This document shows, piece after piece, positions 34,677 through 47,170 of a stretch of 64,000 bases of DNA; the first letter of the stretch is position 1, and every line of letters begins with the position of its first letter. The translations under genes were made by a program, and so were the position numbers. This DNA is from Quercus robur. Taxonomy: Eukaryota; Streptophyta; Magnoliopsida; Fagales; Fagaceae. Where the stretch lies: NCBI RefSeq assembly GCF_932294415.1, contig NC_065541.1, positions 67,486,695 to 67,550,694 on the forward strand, written 5' to 3'. The notes beneath the pieces were generated by a model. That model ran no database searches and was not told the DNA's origin. It saw only the letters and a program-made list of their open reading frames with translations.

Positions 34677-34857
34677 AGATGCTACGTCTACAACATTTTT
34701 ACAACATTTTTATAACAAATCATGGGTGGTTAGTTGTTATTGGTTCAAATTTAAAACTAACACTAAGATTACTTTTTTGCGCCAACAAAAACAACCAGTA
34801 ACAACTTGCCACTTAGGATTTGTTGTAAAAATGTTGTAGACATAGCATTTCTCTAAT
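34677..34857. mobile_element. MITE with ACAACATTTTTACAACA ends
   Basis: The left end GATGCTACGTCTACAACATT and the right end AATGTTGTAGACATAGCAT are inverted repeats of about 30 bases. The element is about 180 bases long and non-coding. The target duplication is unclear. Confidence 0.75.
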
Positions 34858-34997
34858 ACTATTTATACAGAGATGATGAAAATAAGAAAATGTGGTGATA
34901 ATCATTTAATATGCTTGGACTTTGAAAAATAAAAAATAGAGAAAAAAAATTCAAAATAAAAAAGAGAGAAAAAATGAAAAGATGAAGACAAATATTA

Positions 34998-35393
34998 GGG
35001 TAAATTGCAAATTACACCCTTAAAGTTTGGGGTGTTTGAATTTTATACCCTAAAATTTAAGAATGTGAATTTTATCTCACAAAGTTTGGGGTGTTTGGAT
35101 TTTACACCCTGATATTTCAGATTTTGGATTTTATCCCCTAAAGTTTGGAAGTGTTTAGATTTTACACCCCCGAATTTCAGAAATTTGGGGTATAAAATCC
35201 AAACACTTCCAAACTTTAGAATGTAAAATTTAAACATCCATAAAATTTGAGAGGTAAAATCCAAATTCTGAAATGTCAAGGTGTAAAATCCAAACACTCC
35301 CAAACTTTACGAGATAAAATTTATATTTTGAAATTTTAGGGTATAAAATCTAAACACCCCTAAACTTTAGGGATGTAATTTGTAATTTACTCT
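34998..35393. mobile_element. foldback element, 396 bases, 8-base target duplication
   Basis: The whole element is a large imperfect palindrome with two arms of about 198 bases. It is flanked by AAATATTA at 34990-34997 and 35394-35401. Each arm is itself built of direct repeats about 55-60 bases long around AAAGTTTGGGGTGTTTGGAT and its variants. An 8-base duplication fits hAT-type insertion. No coding potential. Confidence 0.85.
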
Positions 35394-36863
35394 AAATATT
35401 ACCTTTAGTAATTTAATAATGGTTGAGAATAGAAGAGAAAGGAAATGAGAATTGAATTAGGTTAGTTGAATGATCAAATAATTAATTAATTATAGGAAAA
35501 ATGGTTATAAAAAATATGGATAGAAAAGATGGACAAGGGATGACAGTTGCCTTTTCAATCCGTGGTTCTAAAATGACTTTCACTATTTGGACAAGGAATT
35601 GTATTTTATCCAGCACTAGCTTTCCAAATTCCTCAATCCATAGTTCAAACATAAATAAATAAATAAAACCATTTAATTAATACATCTTCAACGTGAGAAA
35701 GTATCCTATGGGACACTCTCTCCATTTCAACAACTTGTTTCGTGAGACTACCTACTAAAAATTGGACATGTGTAACAAAATAAAAATACCATAATACCCT
35801 TTAAGTTTTCAATGGCCTGTCCATTTTTCCCACTTTTTTGCCACTAAACACCAAACATTTTTCTTTTTTCCAATATTCAAAAACACAACTCTCTCCAAAA
35901 CAAGAAATACACTCCCTATCACTTCTAGTCGCCGACAAAAAAACTACATCTGCCGTTGCCAGCAATCTCGCTCCACCCAGAAAAGTTCTGACAACTACTA
36001 CAGCTTGACGGGAACACCGCAAAACACCAGAGTAGAGGTTTTGGCGATTGAACGGTGGTGGACCAACTATTTCCACCACCCACCTCACCTCTATTTCAAA
36101 ATCCACGCAAAAAAAAAAAAAAAAAATGATTAGATATGGTAAGGATATTTCGAAGTCACATTTTTTGTTTTTTTGTTATTGTGTTGTATTATTTCTTTGC
36201 CAAAGTTCATCCATTTCTTTTATTTGTAGCACTATTTTATTAATTTTTTTTTTTTTCAGTTCGTCAAATGACCTCCTAAAAGGAACCCAGTTCCTTCATT
36301 TTTAATTAGGGCCTTATTGAACCAATAGTAAGTTTGTTAAGTGACTATTCCATTTTTTATTCATTTTGAAAAATTCCATTGGTTTTTTTTTTTTTTTAAT
36401 TTCTATATTGTTGCTATGCTGGACCTCTGCTTTTAATTGGAGGATTTGATTCTTGATCAATAGGTATGAATTACTAATTTTTAACAATTCATTCTCATTT
36501 GTAATATAAGTTTTGATGAAATATTACATATATAAAATAAAAAATAAAAAAAATAAAAAGTATTTAAGGAAATACAGTAAATACTCTGTTAGTATTTGAG
36601 TTAGGTGGAAATTGTAATATTTTGATTATGGGTGTGATGCCCAGTTGAGTGTGTTGTGTGTTTATGGTTGAGATACAAGAGCATTGCCCCCTTCCCTTTG
36701 TCTGGGCATCATAGTATTTACTATGTGTTGTGTGTTTACTATCTATGATTTCAACAGAGTATATGAGCATTAGTATATATGTGTTTACTATCTATGTGTG
36801 TTTATGGTTGAGATACAAAAGCATTAGAATGGTTTACCTGCATAAGTTATCAAATATGGAGGT

Positions 36864-37445
36864 ATGTTGAAGCATGTTGCTAATGTTTATACTCTTATTT
36901 TGTTTAAAATGTTTGAAGATGAGTTCTCTTTAGGTGCTGGATTGAGTTGTGTTGAAACTAACCATCATGATGATGAATTTACTTTTTCACTAGTTGGTGG
37001 TGATAGTAACAGGGTGCATACTGTGCATTTTAACCGATCTAATTTGACTATTTGTTGTGATTGAAAGTTATTTGAGACTTTGGGCTTGTTATGTTGCCAC
37101 GCTTTAAGAGTGTTTCTTGTGAATAATGTGAACATGATACTGGACAAATATATATTAAGTAGATGGAGAAGAGATGCAAAGAAGAGGTTGACTTGTGCTA
37201 ATTCATGTCAATTAAATGAGAAATCTACTCGTGCATTGCGAATGAGCGAGTTAAGTCATATAGGGTATAATCTTTTTGATATGGGGTATAATCTTTTTGA
37301 TAAAGTTGCTTCCTATAATGAGGTGACCAAATTTGTCAAAAAGAAGTTGAGTGAAGTGACATGGGAGGTTGAACAAATGATTATAGCTATGAATAATGTA
37401 GAAAATGTTGGTAAAGAAAGTCATCAAGAATATCTTTACAAATGA
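36864..37445 (+). pseudogene. FAR1-type MULE transposase remnant, SWIM zinc-finger end
   Basis: The frame reads through VHTVHFNRSNLTICCD, a stop, then KLFETLGLLCCHALRVF and YILSRWRRDAKKR. This is the C-terminal part of FAR1/FHY3-like transposases, where a C-X-C and C-X-H SWIM finger precedes the I--YIL-RW--DAK block. The TGA at 37062-37064 stands where the second Cys of the C-X-C pair is expected, in the same frame, so a Cys-to-stop change is likely. The frame then stays open to a stop at 37443-37445. Upstream catalytic sequence is missing. It sits centrally in the MULE and is a relic of its transposase rather than a host FAR1 gene. Confidence 0.7.
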
Positions 37446-37934
37446 TAATGATTTACAAATTTGCTTAGTTAGTGATAAACCAATTCTTGATCCACAACAT
37501 GTGAGAACAAAGGGGGTAACTAACAAAAGAATAAAAGGTCTGTTTGGAAAAGGGAAAGAAAAAAAAAAGTTAAAGATGCAACCACTTCACAAGTTCCACA
37601 AGCTAGTTCTATGATACATGGTAATTTCAGTTCTATTAATTCAAATATTGTTTTCCTTAGTTTTATCAATTAATTTTAATTTTGTTTCTATTCCTCTTTG
37701 TCTAGAAGAATCTGCAACCTTACTTTTTCCACCTGAGATGTATTGTGATTATCCTATGGTTAGCTCTACAAGAATGTTTCAAAAAAGCTTCTTTTTGCCA
37801 CTATTGAATCAAGTACTTTCTATAACTGAAGTTCATCATATTCTTTTTTTTTTTTTTTAATTAAAATATTTTTTATGTAGAGCTCTAACACATCAAAGGA
37901 TGATACAAGACTTTGAAGAATCTTGGACAGCTTT

Positions 37935-38150
37935 TATAACAACTTTTTGGACAGTTCTTTGTGAAGCATGTTGGATAGTTTTTTTTCAAGAAAAACAACT
38001 TTTTGGATGGCTTTATGCACAGCTTGTAGCCACTTTTTGGATGAATTTAGGCACAGCTTGTATCTGCTTTTTTGATAGTTTTATGCACAGCTTCTAGCCG
38101 CTTTATTTAGATAGCATTATGCACAATTTGTAATAGCTTTTTGAACAATA
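37935..38150. repeat. 34-base minisatellite inside the MULE
   Basis: Five or six diverged units follow the pattern CTTTTTGGATGGCTTTATGC, ACAGCTTGTAGCC with a period near 34 bases. The frame at 37900-38097 (ending SFMHSF) is a product of this repeat and probably meaningless. Confidence 0.75.
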
Positions 38151-40319
38151 TTTTTTAACTGACTTATGAAACTATTCTAACTTATAGTTGCTAACTATAC
38201 ACTTATCATACATGTGAGAATAAATATTTCTTTTACTACAGTCTTTATGGTTTTATTTGCCACTTTCTTTTCTTTCATGTGTAATTTGATTGTAGCAGTT
38301 TTTCAAATAGTATTTGACTATTTGTAATGGACTTGTGACTATTCAAACAGCTTAAGCAATTAAAGTTCACAAGTTCTGGTTATAACAAATCATTCTCAAA
38401 ATTTTATTTAGCATTCCCTTGAATACTGATACTTATTGGCTGCCAAAACAAGATATATGAACAAAAGAATTTTAGTTATAACTACATTCTAGCTTTAAAA
38501 TCATTTTTCAATTCATGTTTTTATCTTCACTATCATTTTCAACGTTCTAATATAGTCAAATTTACATCCTTACACAAATATATTAGTGTCAATTGTATTC
38601 ATATGCCTCTTTAAAATATAAAGAGGTGAAAATTGCTAAAGACAAAGGCCACAATTCATTGGACATTATAGAAATCCAGTATAAGAAGTTAGAACATTTA
38701 AAGTATAAACATCTCAAATGATATTACCCAATAGCTGTTAAATTTATTCATTACAAAATCCATTCAATAGGATGTATTGCATATGAGAAGCCATTTCACA
38801 AGTCTATACATGAATAACCATTCCATGCTATAATAACAAATCATTTAATAACTCAAAAAAAAAAAAAAATCATTTACAAAAGATTTGCTCTAACAAATCT
38901 AAAAGGGAAAAATTTTCCCAACAATTTCCTTCTTAATGTCTTCAAACTATGTTAAACAAATAGACTTTAAACAATGATAGCTTTTGAGCAACTAGAGCCT
39001 TAGCCTTAGTCTATAAAATTGTAGTTTTGCCAATAGTACTATAATAACATACAAGTCTATGTTTGAAGCTAGATGCCGATCTTGCAAGTATCCTACATAA
39101 TAGTAGACAACATCAAAAGTCAGCAACCAAAACAGAGAAATTTTCAGAGTCCAAAAATTCAAAACTTTAAAGGTTGGGAAAAGAAAAGACTTTAGTGAGA
39201 TCAGTTTAGAGCAAAAATAAATCATGCTAAACTTCAACCATGATTCAATGATTAAGTTCTTTCTATTAATCTTAAGAGAGTACACACCAGTTCAACCCAA
39301 AATTGAAGGAAGAAATTAAAGGTGATATTTATGTTTATAGTTTAGGATTAAAGGGTGATATATATGTATATAACCAATCAATTTGAAGGTGGCAATTCAG
39401 AGGCACCAAAGGCAAGCAATGGAAAACCAAATCTAAAACCTCCATGTCCAAATCCAAAAACCCCTCTGAGATCTGCTACCCCAAGTCAAAGACCAACCAT
39501 TTCATCAACTCAATCAACAAAAACAACCAAAGTAACACCAATTGTAAACCAAAAACTAGCCACCAATATTAGTAGTAATAAGCAAACAAATGCAACTACC
39601 ACTCCGTCAAAATTCACAAACCAAAGGGAAATTCATAATAATAATCCAGTTCAATAAAATCCAGAACCCAGTCCAAAACCAAGGAAGCAATCATGTTCAC
39701 CAAGTGTGACGAGGGGTCCAAAAGCAGAATTCATGCAAGAGAATGCAGAATCAAATTTTATACCTTATTCCATTTGCTCTTTATTACGAGTGTGAAATTT
39801 GAATGAATTTGTAAGTAAAACAAATTTGTGTTTCCCTTAAATTTTATGATATAGCAAAAGCTAGACATAATATTGTATGTAACCCAAATAACATCAAATG
39901 CCCACCAGTCTCCGCCTCTGGCATTCACCAACCCAAACTCACAAAATCCAAAAAAAGAAGAAGAAAGAGTTGCCTCCAGCAACCCACCTGTCCTTGGTCA
40001 TCGACACATGCACAACTTGGGTTTCATACCCATTATCAAAAATCTTAAAAATTTCCACAATACTCTAATCAAAATCATGAAATGAAGCGAATTGAAAAAG
40101 AGATAGGATCAAATTACCTTTAGGTGAGCAAATCTAAGAAAAAACTTGTCAAAATCGTCAGAGACCATGGTATTTGTAAAATGGTAGAGTATAAGTGGAG
40201 AAGATATAGGTTCTTTACACGGTGTCATCGTCGGCGTGGAGAGGTCGTCGGATCATCGCCATCTGGTGGATTACCATCGATTGGAACAGGAAGAGACAAA
40301 GACCATTAGTTGGAACTGG

Positions 40320-40797
40320 AAGAGAGAGAGAGAGAGAGGACAATGAAATTTGAATTTTGAAAAACTTAGGCTTAAAGGAGTTGGTCGGGCTATTGAAATT
40401 TGTGAGGAAATTATGATTTTAAGGTGTTACACATGTCCTATTTTGATTAGAAAGGCTCGCCAAATAAGTTGTTAATATGGAGAGAGTGTCCCATAAGATA
40501 CTTTCTCCTTCAACGCAAAGAGAATTAAAGATTTGAGAATAAAAAAATAAAAAAAAGATGAATGGTTAGACTGTACTTAATAAGCAAACAAGTACAAGTG
40601 TACAAGTAGGAAATGTTTTAAATTGGGCCAACTTGGCCCATCGAATTGCCATTAATTAGTGGACTATGAATCTGGTGAGCTTGCCCACTGTGGTGATGTA
40701 TAAGTACAACAAACCCACCTTACTTACATCTAATTCTTCTAAAGATGCCACATCACAGCTTAAGTGGCTTAGATGATTATTTTCACTTTGTGACCCT

Positions 40798-40834
<37 letters not shown>

Positions 40835-43001
40835 TGATTCATAAATGACTTTCTTCATTTTACAAATGGAGGGGTAGACCTCTCAAGAATAGTATATGTT
40901 TATTGTATTTTCATGCATACATGTGCCTTGAGGGTTTAAATAGAATCACATACAAATATTTTCTTTAATGAATAAAAATTTAGGCCCTAATAAATGTAAT
41001 TTGTATTTTTTTTTTTTTTTCCTTTTTGGTGTTAAGAGCATTCACATTAAAAGTCTCAAAAAAATTAGCATTTAACATCTTAAGAGAGCAAGAGAGAGGA
41101 GAATGAAATTTAAATTTTGAAAAACTTAGGATAAATAAAACTTAAAGGAGTTGGCCGGGCTATTAAAATTTGTGAGGGTATTATGATTTTAAGATGTTAC
41201 ACATGTCTATTTTGATTGGAAAGGCTCACCAAATAAGTTGCTAACATAGAGAGAGTGTCTCATAGGATACTTTCTCCTTCAACGCAAAGAGAAATAAAGA
41301 TTTGAGAATAAAAATAAATAAATAAAAGATGGATGGTTAGATTGCACTTAATAACTAAACAAGTATAAGTGTAAAAGTAGGAAATGTTTTAAATTGGGCC
41401 AACTTGGCCCATTGAATTGCCATTAATTAGTGGATTATGAATATGGTGAGCTTGCCTGCTATGGTGATGGATAAGTACAACAAACCCACCCTACTTACAT
41501 CTAATTCTTCTAAAGATGCCACATCACAGCTTAAGGGGCTTAGCCCTAGTGTCGGTCATGTACAACAACATTCATGCTTATGAGTTATGACACGGTTTTA
41601 CACTATTTTCGGTTTTTTTTTTTTTTAATTTTTTTTCACTTTGTGACCCTTATATTATAAATATATATATAGATAATTCATAAATGACTTTCTTCATTTT
41701 ACAAATGGAGGAGTAGACAGCCCAAGAATAGTATATGTTTATTGTATTTTCATCCATGCATGTGCCGTGAGGCGTTAAAAAGAATAATGTACAAATGTTT
41801 TCTTCAATGAATAAATGTAATTTGTAATTTTTTTTTTTTTTTTTTGGTATTAAGGGCATTCACATCAAAAGTCTCAAAAAATTTAGCATTTAACATCCTG
41901 AGAGAGAGAGAGAGAGAGAGAGGAGAATGAAATTTGAATTTTGAAAAACTTAGGATAAATAAAACTTAAAGGAGTTGGCCAGGCTATTGAAATTTGTGAG
42001 GGTATTATGATTTTAAGATGTTACACATGTTCTATTTTGATTGGAAAGGCTTTCTCAAAAAATATATATATATATATATATTTTGATTGGAAAGGCTCAC
42101 CAAATAAGTTGCTAACACAGAGAATGTGTCTCATAGGATACTTTCTTCTTCAACGCAAAGAGAATTAAAGATTTGAGAATAAAAAATAAAAGATGGATGA
42201 TTAGACTGCACTTAATAAGTAAACAAGTACAAGTGTACAAGTAGGAAATGTTTTAAATTGGGCCAACTTGGCCCATTGAATTGCCATTAATTTGTGGACT
42301 ATGAATCTGGTGAGCTTGCCTGCTATGGTGATGGATAAGTACAACAAACCCACCCTACTTACATCTAATTCTTCTAAAGATGCCACGTCACAGTTTAAGT
42401 GGCTTAGCCCTAGTGTCGACCATGTACAACAACATTCATGCTTATGAGTTATGACACGGTTTTACATTATTTTTGGTTATTTTTTGTAATTATTTTCACT
42501 TTGTGACCCTTATATTATATATATATATATATATATATATGATTCATAATGACTTTCTTCATTTTACAAATGGAGGGGTACACCTCTCAAGAATAGTATA
42601 TGTTTATTGTATTTTCATCCATACATGTGCCTTGAGGCGTTAAATAGAATCACGTACAAATGTTTTCTTCAATGAATAAAAATTTAGGCCCCAATAAATG
42701 TAATTTGTATTTTTTTTGGTGTTTGGGGCATTCACATCAAAAGTCTAAAAAAATTTAGCATTTAACATCTTGAGAGAGAGAGAGGAGAATGAAATTTGAA
42801 TTTTGAAAAACTTAGGATAAATAAAACTTAAAGGAGTTGGTTGGGCTATTGAAATTTGTGAGGGTATTATGATTTTAAGGTGTTAAACGAGTCCTATTTT
42901 GATTGGAAAGGCTCACCAAATAAGTTGCTGATATGGAGAGAGTGTCCCATGGGATACTTTCTCCTTCAACACAAAGAGAATTAAAGATTTGAGAATTAAA
43001 A

Positions 43002-43033
<32 letters not shown>

Positions 43034-43617
43034 AGATGCATGGTTAGACTGTACTTAATAAGTAAACAAGTACAAGTAGGAAATGTTCTAAATTGGGCCA
43101 ACTTGGCCCATTGAATTGCCATTAATTAGTGGACTATGAAACTGGTGAACTTGATCGTTATGGTGATGTACAAGTACAACAAACCCACCCTACTTACATC
43201 TAATTCTTCTAAAGATGCCACATCACAGTTTAAGTGGCTTAGCCCAACTGTCGGCCATTTACAACAGCATTCATGCTTATGAGTTATGACACGGTTTTTA
43301 CATTATTTTGGGTTATTTTTTGTAATTATTTTGGGTTACATCCATATATATATATATATATATATATATATGGATGATTCATAAATGACTTTCTTCATTT
43401 TACAAATGGAGGGGTAGACCTCTCAAGAACTATATTTGTTTATTGTATTTTCATCCGTACATGTGCCTTGAGGCTTTAAATAGAATCATGTACAAATATT
43501 TTCTTCAATGAATAAAAATTTAGGCCCCAATAAATGTAATTTGTATTTTTTTTTTTTTTTTTTTTTTTGGTTAAGAGCATTCACATCAAAAGTCTCAAAA
43601 ATTTTATCATTTAACAT

Positions 43618-43679
<62 letters not shown>

Positions 43680-44512
43680 ATGAAATTTGAAATTTGAAAA
43701 ACTTAGGATAAATAAACTTAAAGGAACTGGCCAGACTATTGAAATTTGTGAGGGTATTATGATTTTAAGATGTTACACGTGTCCTATTTTGATTGGAAAA
43801 GCTCACCAAATAAGTTGCAAACATGGAGAGAGTGTCCCATAAGATACTTTCTCCTTCAACGCAAAGAGAATTAATGATTTGAGAATAAATAAAAAATAAA
43901 AGATGCATGGTTAGACTGTACTTAATAAGTAAACAAAGTACAAGTGTACAAGTAGGAAATGTTTTAAATTGGGCCAACTTGACCCATTGAATTGCCATTA
44001 ATTTGTGGTCTATGAATCTGATGAGCTTGCCCATTGTGGTGATGTACAAGTACAACAAACTCACCCTACTTACATCTAATTCTTCTATAGATGCCACATC
44101 ACAGCTTAAGTGGCCTAGCCCTAGTGTCAGCCATGTACAACAGCATTCATGCTTATAAGTTATGACACGACTTTTACATTTTTTGGTTATTTTTTGTAAT
44201 TATTTTCACTTTGTGACCCTTATATTATATATTATATATATATATATATATATAAATGATTCATAAATGACTTTCTTCATTTTAGAAATGGGGGGTAGAC
44301 CTCTCAAGAATAGTATATGTTTATTGTATTTTCATCCATACATGTGCCTTGAGGCTTTAAATAGAATCACGTACAAATATTTTCTTCAATGAATAAAAAT
44401 TTAGGCCCCAATAAATGTAATTTGTATTTTTTTTATTTATTTATTATTATTATTTTTTGGTGTTAATAGCATTCACATCAAAAGTCTCAACAAATTTAGC
44501 ATTTAACATCTT
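40320..44512. repeat. tandem array of five units carrying the MULE right end
   Basis: The landmark AAAGGAGTTGGCC-type sequence recurs at 40374, 41144, 41968, 42830 and 43720, giving periods of about 770, 824, 862 and 890. Each unit holds the last 170 or so bases of the MULE, about 560 bases of its right flank (with ACTTTCTTCATTTTAC and ATTGGGCCAACTTG), and about 50 bases of the left end of a GAGCATTC-type element. Units join at GA runs, the largest at 43620-43675. Length differences come mostly from TA, T and GA runs. Only the first unit is joined to the rest of the MULE and only the last to a full GAGCATTC element. Confidence 0.9.
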
Positions 44513-44924
44513 AAAATTTTATTTTATTTATTTTAACAACTCATTTTATAATACACCTAACATTAAAGGTTTTATATTTTTTACCACTTCATTTAAATAT
44601 TCTTTTTTATTATTTCTTTATTTTTCAATCTATATTTCTTTCTCTCTTCCTCTCTGTCTCTCTCAATCCAGCAAACTCACACAAACCATCTCAACCCAAC
44701 AAACCTATATCCACCACCACCAGAAAAAAAACACCAGCCACCCTTACCCATTTATCTATCCAACAAACTCACACTCTTCCATCTCAACCCAGCAAATTAC
44801 ACCCACACCCACACCAACTACCACCGGCCACACCCACAACAATCACTGCCACCATCATCATCTCCCACAACCACAACTATAACCACCAAAATCAAAAGCC
44901 CAAAACCACAACAACATCCACCAC

Positions 44925-45625
44925 TGTGCACGCCAAAAGTGTAGTTGAGGGGCCAGTCCTCACTTGGGCTCACAATCTATTTGAGATGTGAGTTTTGGAT
45001 TTCCTACCTTGGGTGGCTCCTTACACAGAGGCCCAACAATGTAACCTCACCTTCTAAATTCCTATCCTTTCTCTCTTGCTTCTCCTAGTGTTCTCACTCT
45101 TCGCCCCTTGTTCCCTCTGGTAACCTTCCAACCCCCTTTTCTCCCTTGGCTTCTCATATTTATAGCCCAAAATTAGTAGGGGAGTTATGATTACTCTTGT
45201 GGTGAGTGGCAAAGGAGGTCCAATGTTATTAACCTTGAGTGGGTGTTTAGTTGGAAGTGGGGGGTAGTAAGAGTGGCATTCAAACTAGTTCCCACATTGG
45301 AATATCTGCCCGACAGCGATACTCTCCAAGGCAATACCGAGCATCTAGGGACTCACCTTCCCGGGAAATTACCTTCCCCGACCAGGCCGGCGTTGGTCGG
45401 CAGGGTTTCACCTTTGCCGCTCATTCTATAATGGCTTCATTACAATTTTTGAGCTTTGAATAGGTGTCAAGGCTTGCTTGGGCTAAGTTCGTAGGCCCAA
45501 TAGAACACACAACCACGCACGATGCCCCAAGGCTCGAGGCCCAACAAGTCCAAGGCCTTGTATGCGTGGCATCATTGTGATGGATTTTATAAATAATGGT
45601 CATGAGGGGGAGTAGCACCTGTACA
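44925..45625 (-). mobile_element. solo LTR, 701 bases
   Basis: The unit runs from TGTGCACGCC to CACCTGTACA and is flanked by the perfect duplication ACCAC (44920-44924 and 45626-45630). On the minus strand a CTATAAATATG promoter-like box lies at about 45155-45170, so it probably points left. No internal region remains. It postdates the host element, which it splits. Confidence 0.8.
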
Positions 45626-45851
45626 ACCACCAATTAGAAAAACAAAAACAAAAAAATCAAATATATGCAAGACCATTGGAATTTAAATCAGTACTAAAGA
45701 AGGAGAGGAAATAGAAGGACAAATCCAACATAGAACCCAAACCTAAACCCACAACGATGATCAACACACAATGAAAAAATCTTCGAATGGAGTCAATTTG
45801 AGAGCAGGATCTACATGCCGATCTCCACACTAGCGTTGATTTGGAGTAGAG

Positions 45852-45883
<32 letters not shown>

Positions 45884-46024
45884 AGAAGCTTGATGTGAGA
45901 AAGAGGGAGATGGAGAGGCAGAGAAAAAGAGAGAAAATGTAGAGAGATCAGAAAGAAAGAGAAAGAGGGAAAAGGGTAGAGAGAATGAGAGATCAGAGGA
46001 AAGAGAAAATATTAAAAAATTATA

Positions 46025-46076
46025 ACATCTTGCTACAGTGCGCTCTCATTTTTGAGAGCGCACTATAGCAAGATGT
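46025..46076. repeat. 52-base hairpin in the GAGCATTC element
   Basis: Two 24-base arms, starting ACATCTTGCTACAGTGCG and pairing with a single mismatch, surround a TTTT loop. The arm contains CTACAGTGC, also found next to the hairpin at 47101-47132. Confidence 0.9.
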
Positions 46077-46553
46077 CAATTTTTTTAGCATATGGTATCT
46101 TTGATGGAGTGGATTTTTGTAGTTATAAATGCTAAAAATAGCATTTTAGCACTTATAGTACCCTTGATAAGAATGCTCTAAAGAGATAATACTTTAGGGA
46201 TGCTCCAATTAAGGTTTTATAGAGATAGTATTTAACCCAAAGGCTTAAACTTAATAAGGGTTTGGACTCATTTAGAGCATCCACAACAGTGGAGCTAAAA
46301 ATTTAGCAATTTAGCTCTACCAAAAGTTACTTTATCTATTTTACCTACGCACATGCTGCAGCAGTGGATCTATTTTAGCTTTCAACACAATAAAATAATA
46401 TAAACATCACAATAAAATAATATAACCACTACAATAAAATAATATATCCCAATACACAAAAAAAACATTTACAGTAACAAAATCAACCGCCTATATAGTC
46501 AGCCACAGCTACAACCACAGCCACAACCACCACCACCACCAATTCACAGCAGG

Positions 46554-46597
<44 letters not shown>

Positions 46598-46727
46598 CAA
46601 ATCTCCAATTTTTTTCCTCAACCCAGGCCAAACAAAATCAACAATCACCAATCACAAACAAGCATAACGTCAGCGAGCTGGGTCGGCAGAAGGGGTGGGT
46701 CGGTGAGCTGGGTCGACAGAGAGGAGA

Positions 46728-46920
46728 GTGACGGTGAAGCAATCGGCAGCTTGGGACGGTAAGGCGATCGGCGACATGGGACGGTGAGGCAATCGGCGAT
46801 CGGTGGCTTGGGACGGTGAGGCGATCGGCGATCGATGGCTTGGGACGGTGAGGCGATCCGCGGCATGGGAAAAAGGCAATCGGCGATCGGTGGCTTGGGA
46901 CGATGAGGCGATCGACGATG
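46728..46920. repeat. GC-rich minisatellite (GGGACGGTGAGGCGATCGGC units)
   Basis: About six units around GCTTGGGACGGTGAGGCGAT, with periods near 30-37 bases, alternate GATCGGTGG, GATCGATGG and CGACAT links. The block is much richer in GC than its surroundings. Confidence 0.8.
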
Positions 46921-47100
46921 AGGGGAGAGTAACTAAGAGATGATGAGAGCTTAAGAGATTGAGAGAGTTTTGGGAGAGGATGAGAGTTCAGTGACTGAGA
47001 GAGAGAGAGAGAGAGAGGCACGGAGTGAGAGAGAATTAAGTAATTTTTTAACGGATGGGAAAGAATAATTTTTTTTTTTTTTTTTTTTTTGCTTTCATGA

Positions 47101-47170
47101 ACAGTGCACATCTATTTATAGATGTGCACTGTAGCAGTGGAGCTAAAACTTTTAGATTTAGCTCCACTGC
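47101..47170. repeat. pair of hairpins
   Basis: A perfect hairpin with 14-base arms (ACAGTGCACATCTA, loop TTTA) spans 47101-47132. Directly after it GCAGTGGAGCTAAA pairs with TTTAGCTCCACTGC at 47134-47170. Confidence 0.85.

Larger units (their letters stand above)
35695..40507 (+). mobile_element. Mutator-like element (FAR1-type MULE), 4.8 kb
   Basis: The left end GAGAAAGTATCCTATGGGAC and the right end (complement GAGAAAGTATCTTATGGGAC) begin inverted repeats about 100 bases long. The 9-base flanks CTTCAACGT (35686-35694) and CTTCAACGC (40508-40516) differ at one position, as expected for an old MULE duplication. Inside, 36864-37445 encodes part of a FAR1-type transposase. A 34-base minisatellite lies at about 37935-38150 and a GA run near the right end. 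No DDE catalytic domain was recognised, so the copy is non-autonomous now. Confidence 0.85.
44463..46183. mobile_element. GAGCATTC-ended DNA element, split by a solo LTR
   Basis: The left end (ATAGCATTCACATCAAAAG, about 44466) and right end (complement TAGAGCATTCTTATCAAGG) are inverted repeats. Without the solo LTR the element is about 1 kb. The left half is CT/CCA-rich and the right half GA-rich. Near the right end is a 52-base hairpin at 46025-46076. No transposase was found. It appears to be a diverged relative of the element at 46275-47230. Confidence 0.6.

Noticed and set aside
42201-44097. Recurring minus-strand frames with LMAIQWAKLAQF-type text
   Set aside because: They repeat only because the DNA is a tandem array; the frames are short, interrupted and start at different places in each unit.
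44457-44882. 141-codon frame with a Pro/Thr/His-rich end
   Set aside because: It starts in the array unit and ends in the CCA-rich half of a transposon, with no conserved domain.
46638-47111. 157-codon minus-strand frame rich in Pro, Ser, His and Arg
   Set aside because: It is a translation of the GC-rich minisatellite and GA runs in a transposon; three overlapping frames look alike, as expected for a repeat.
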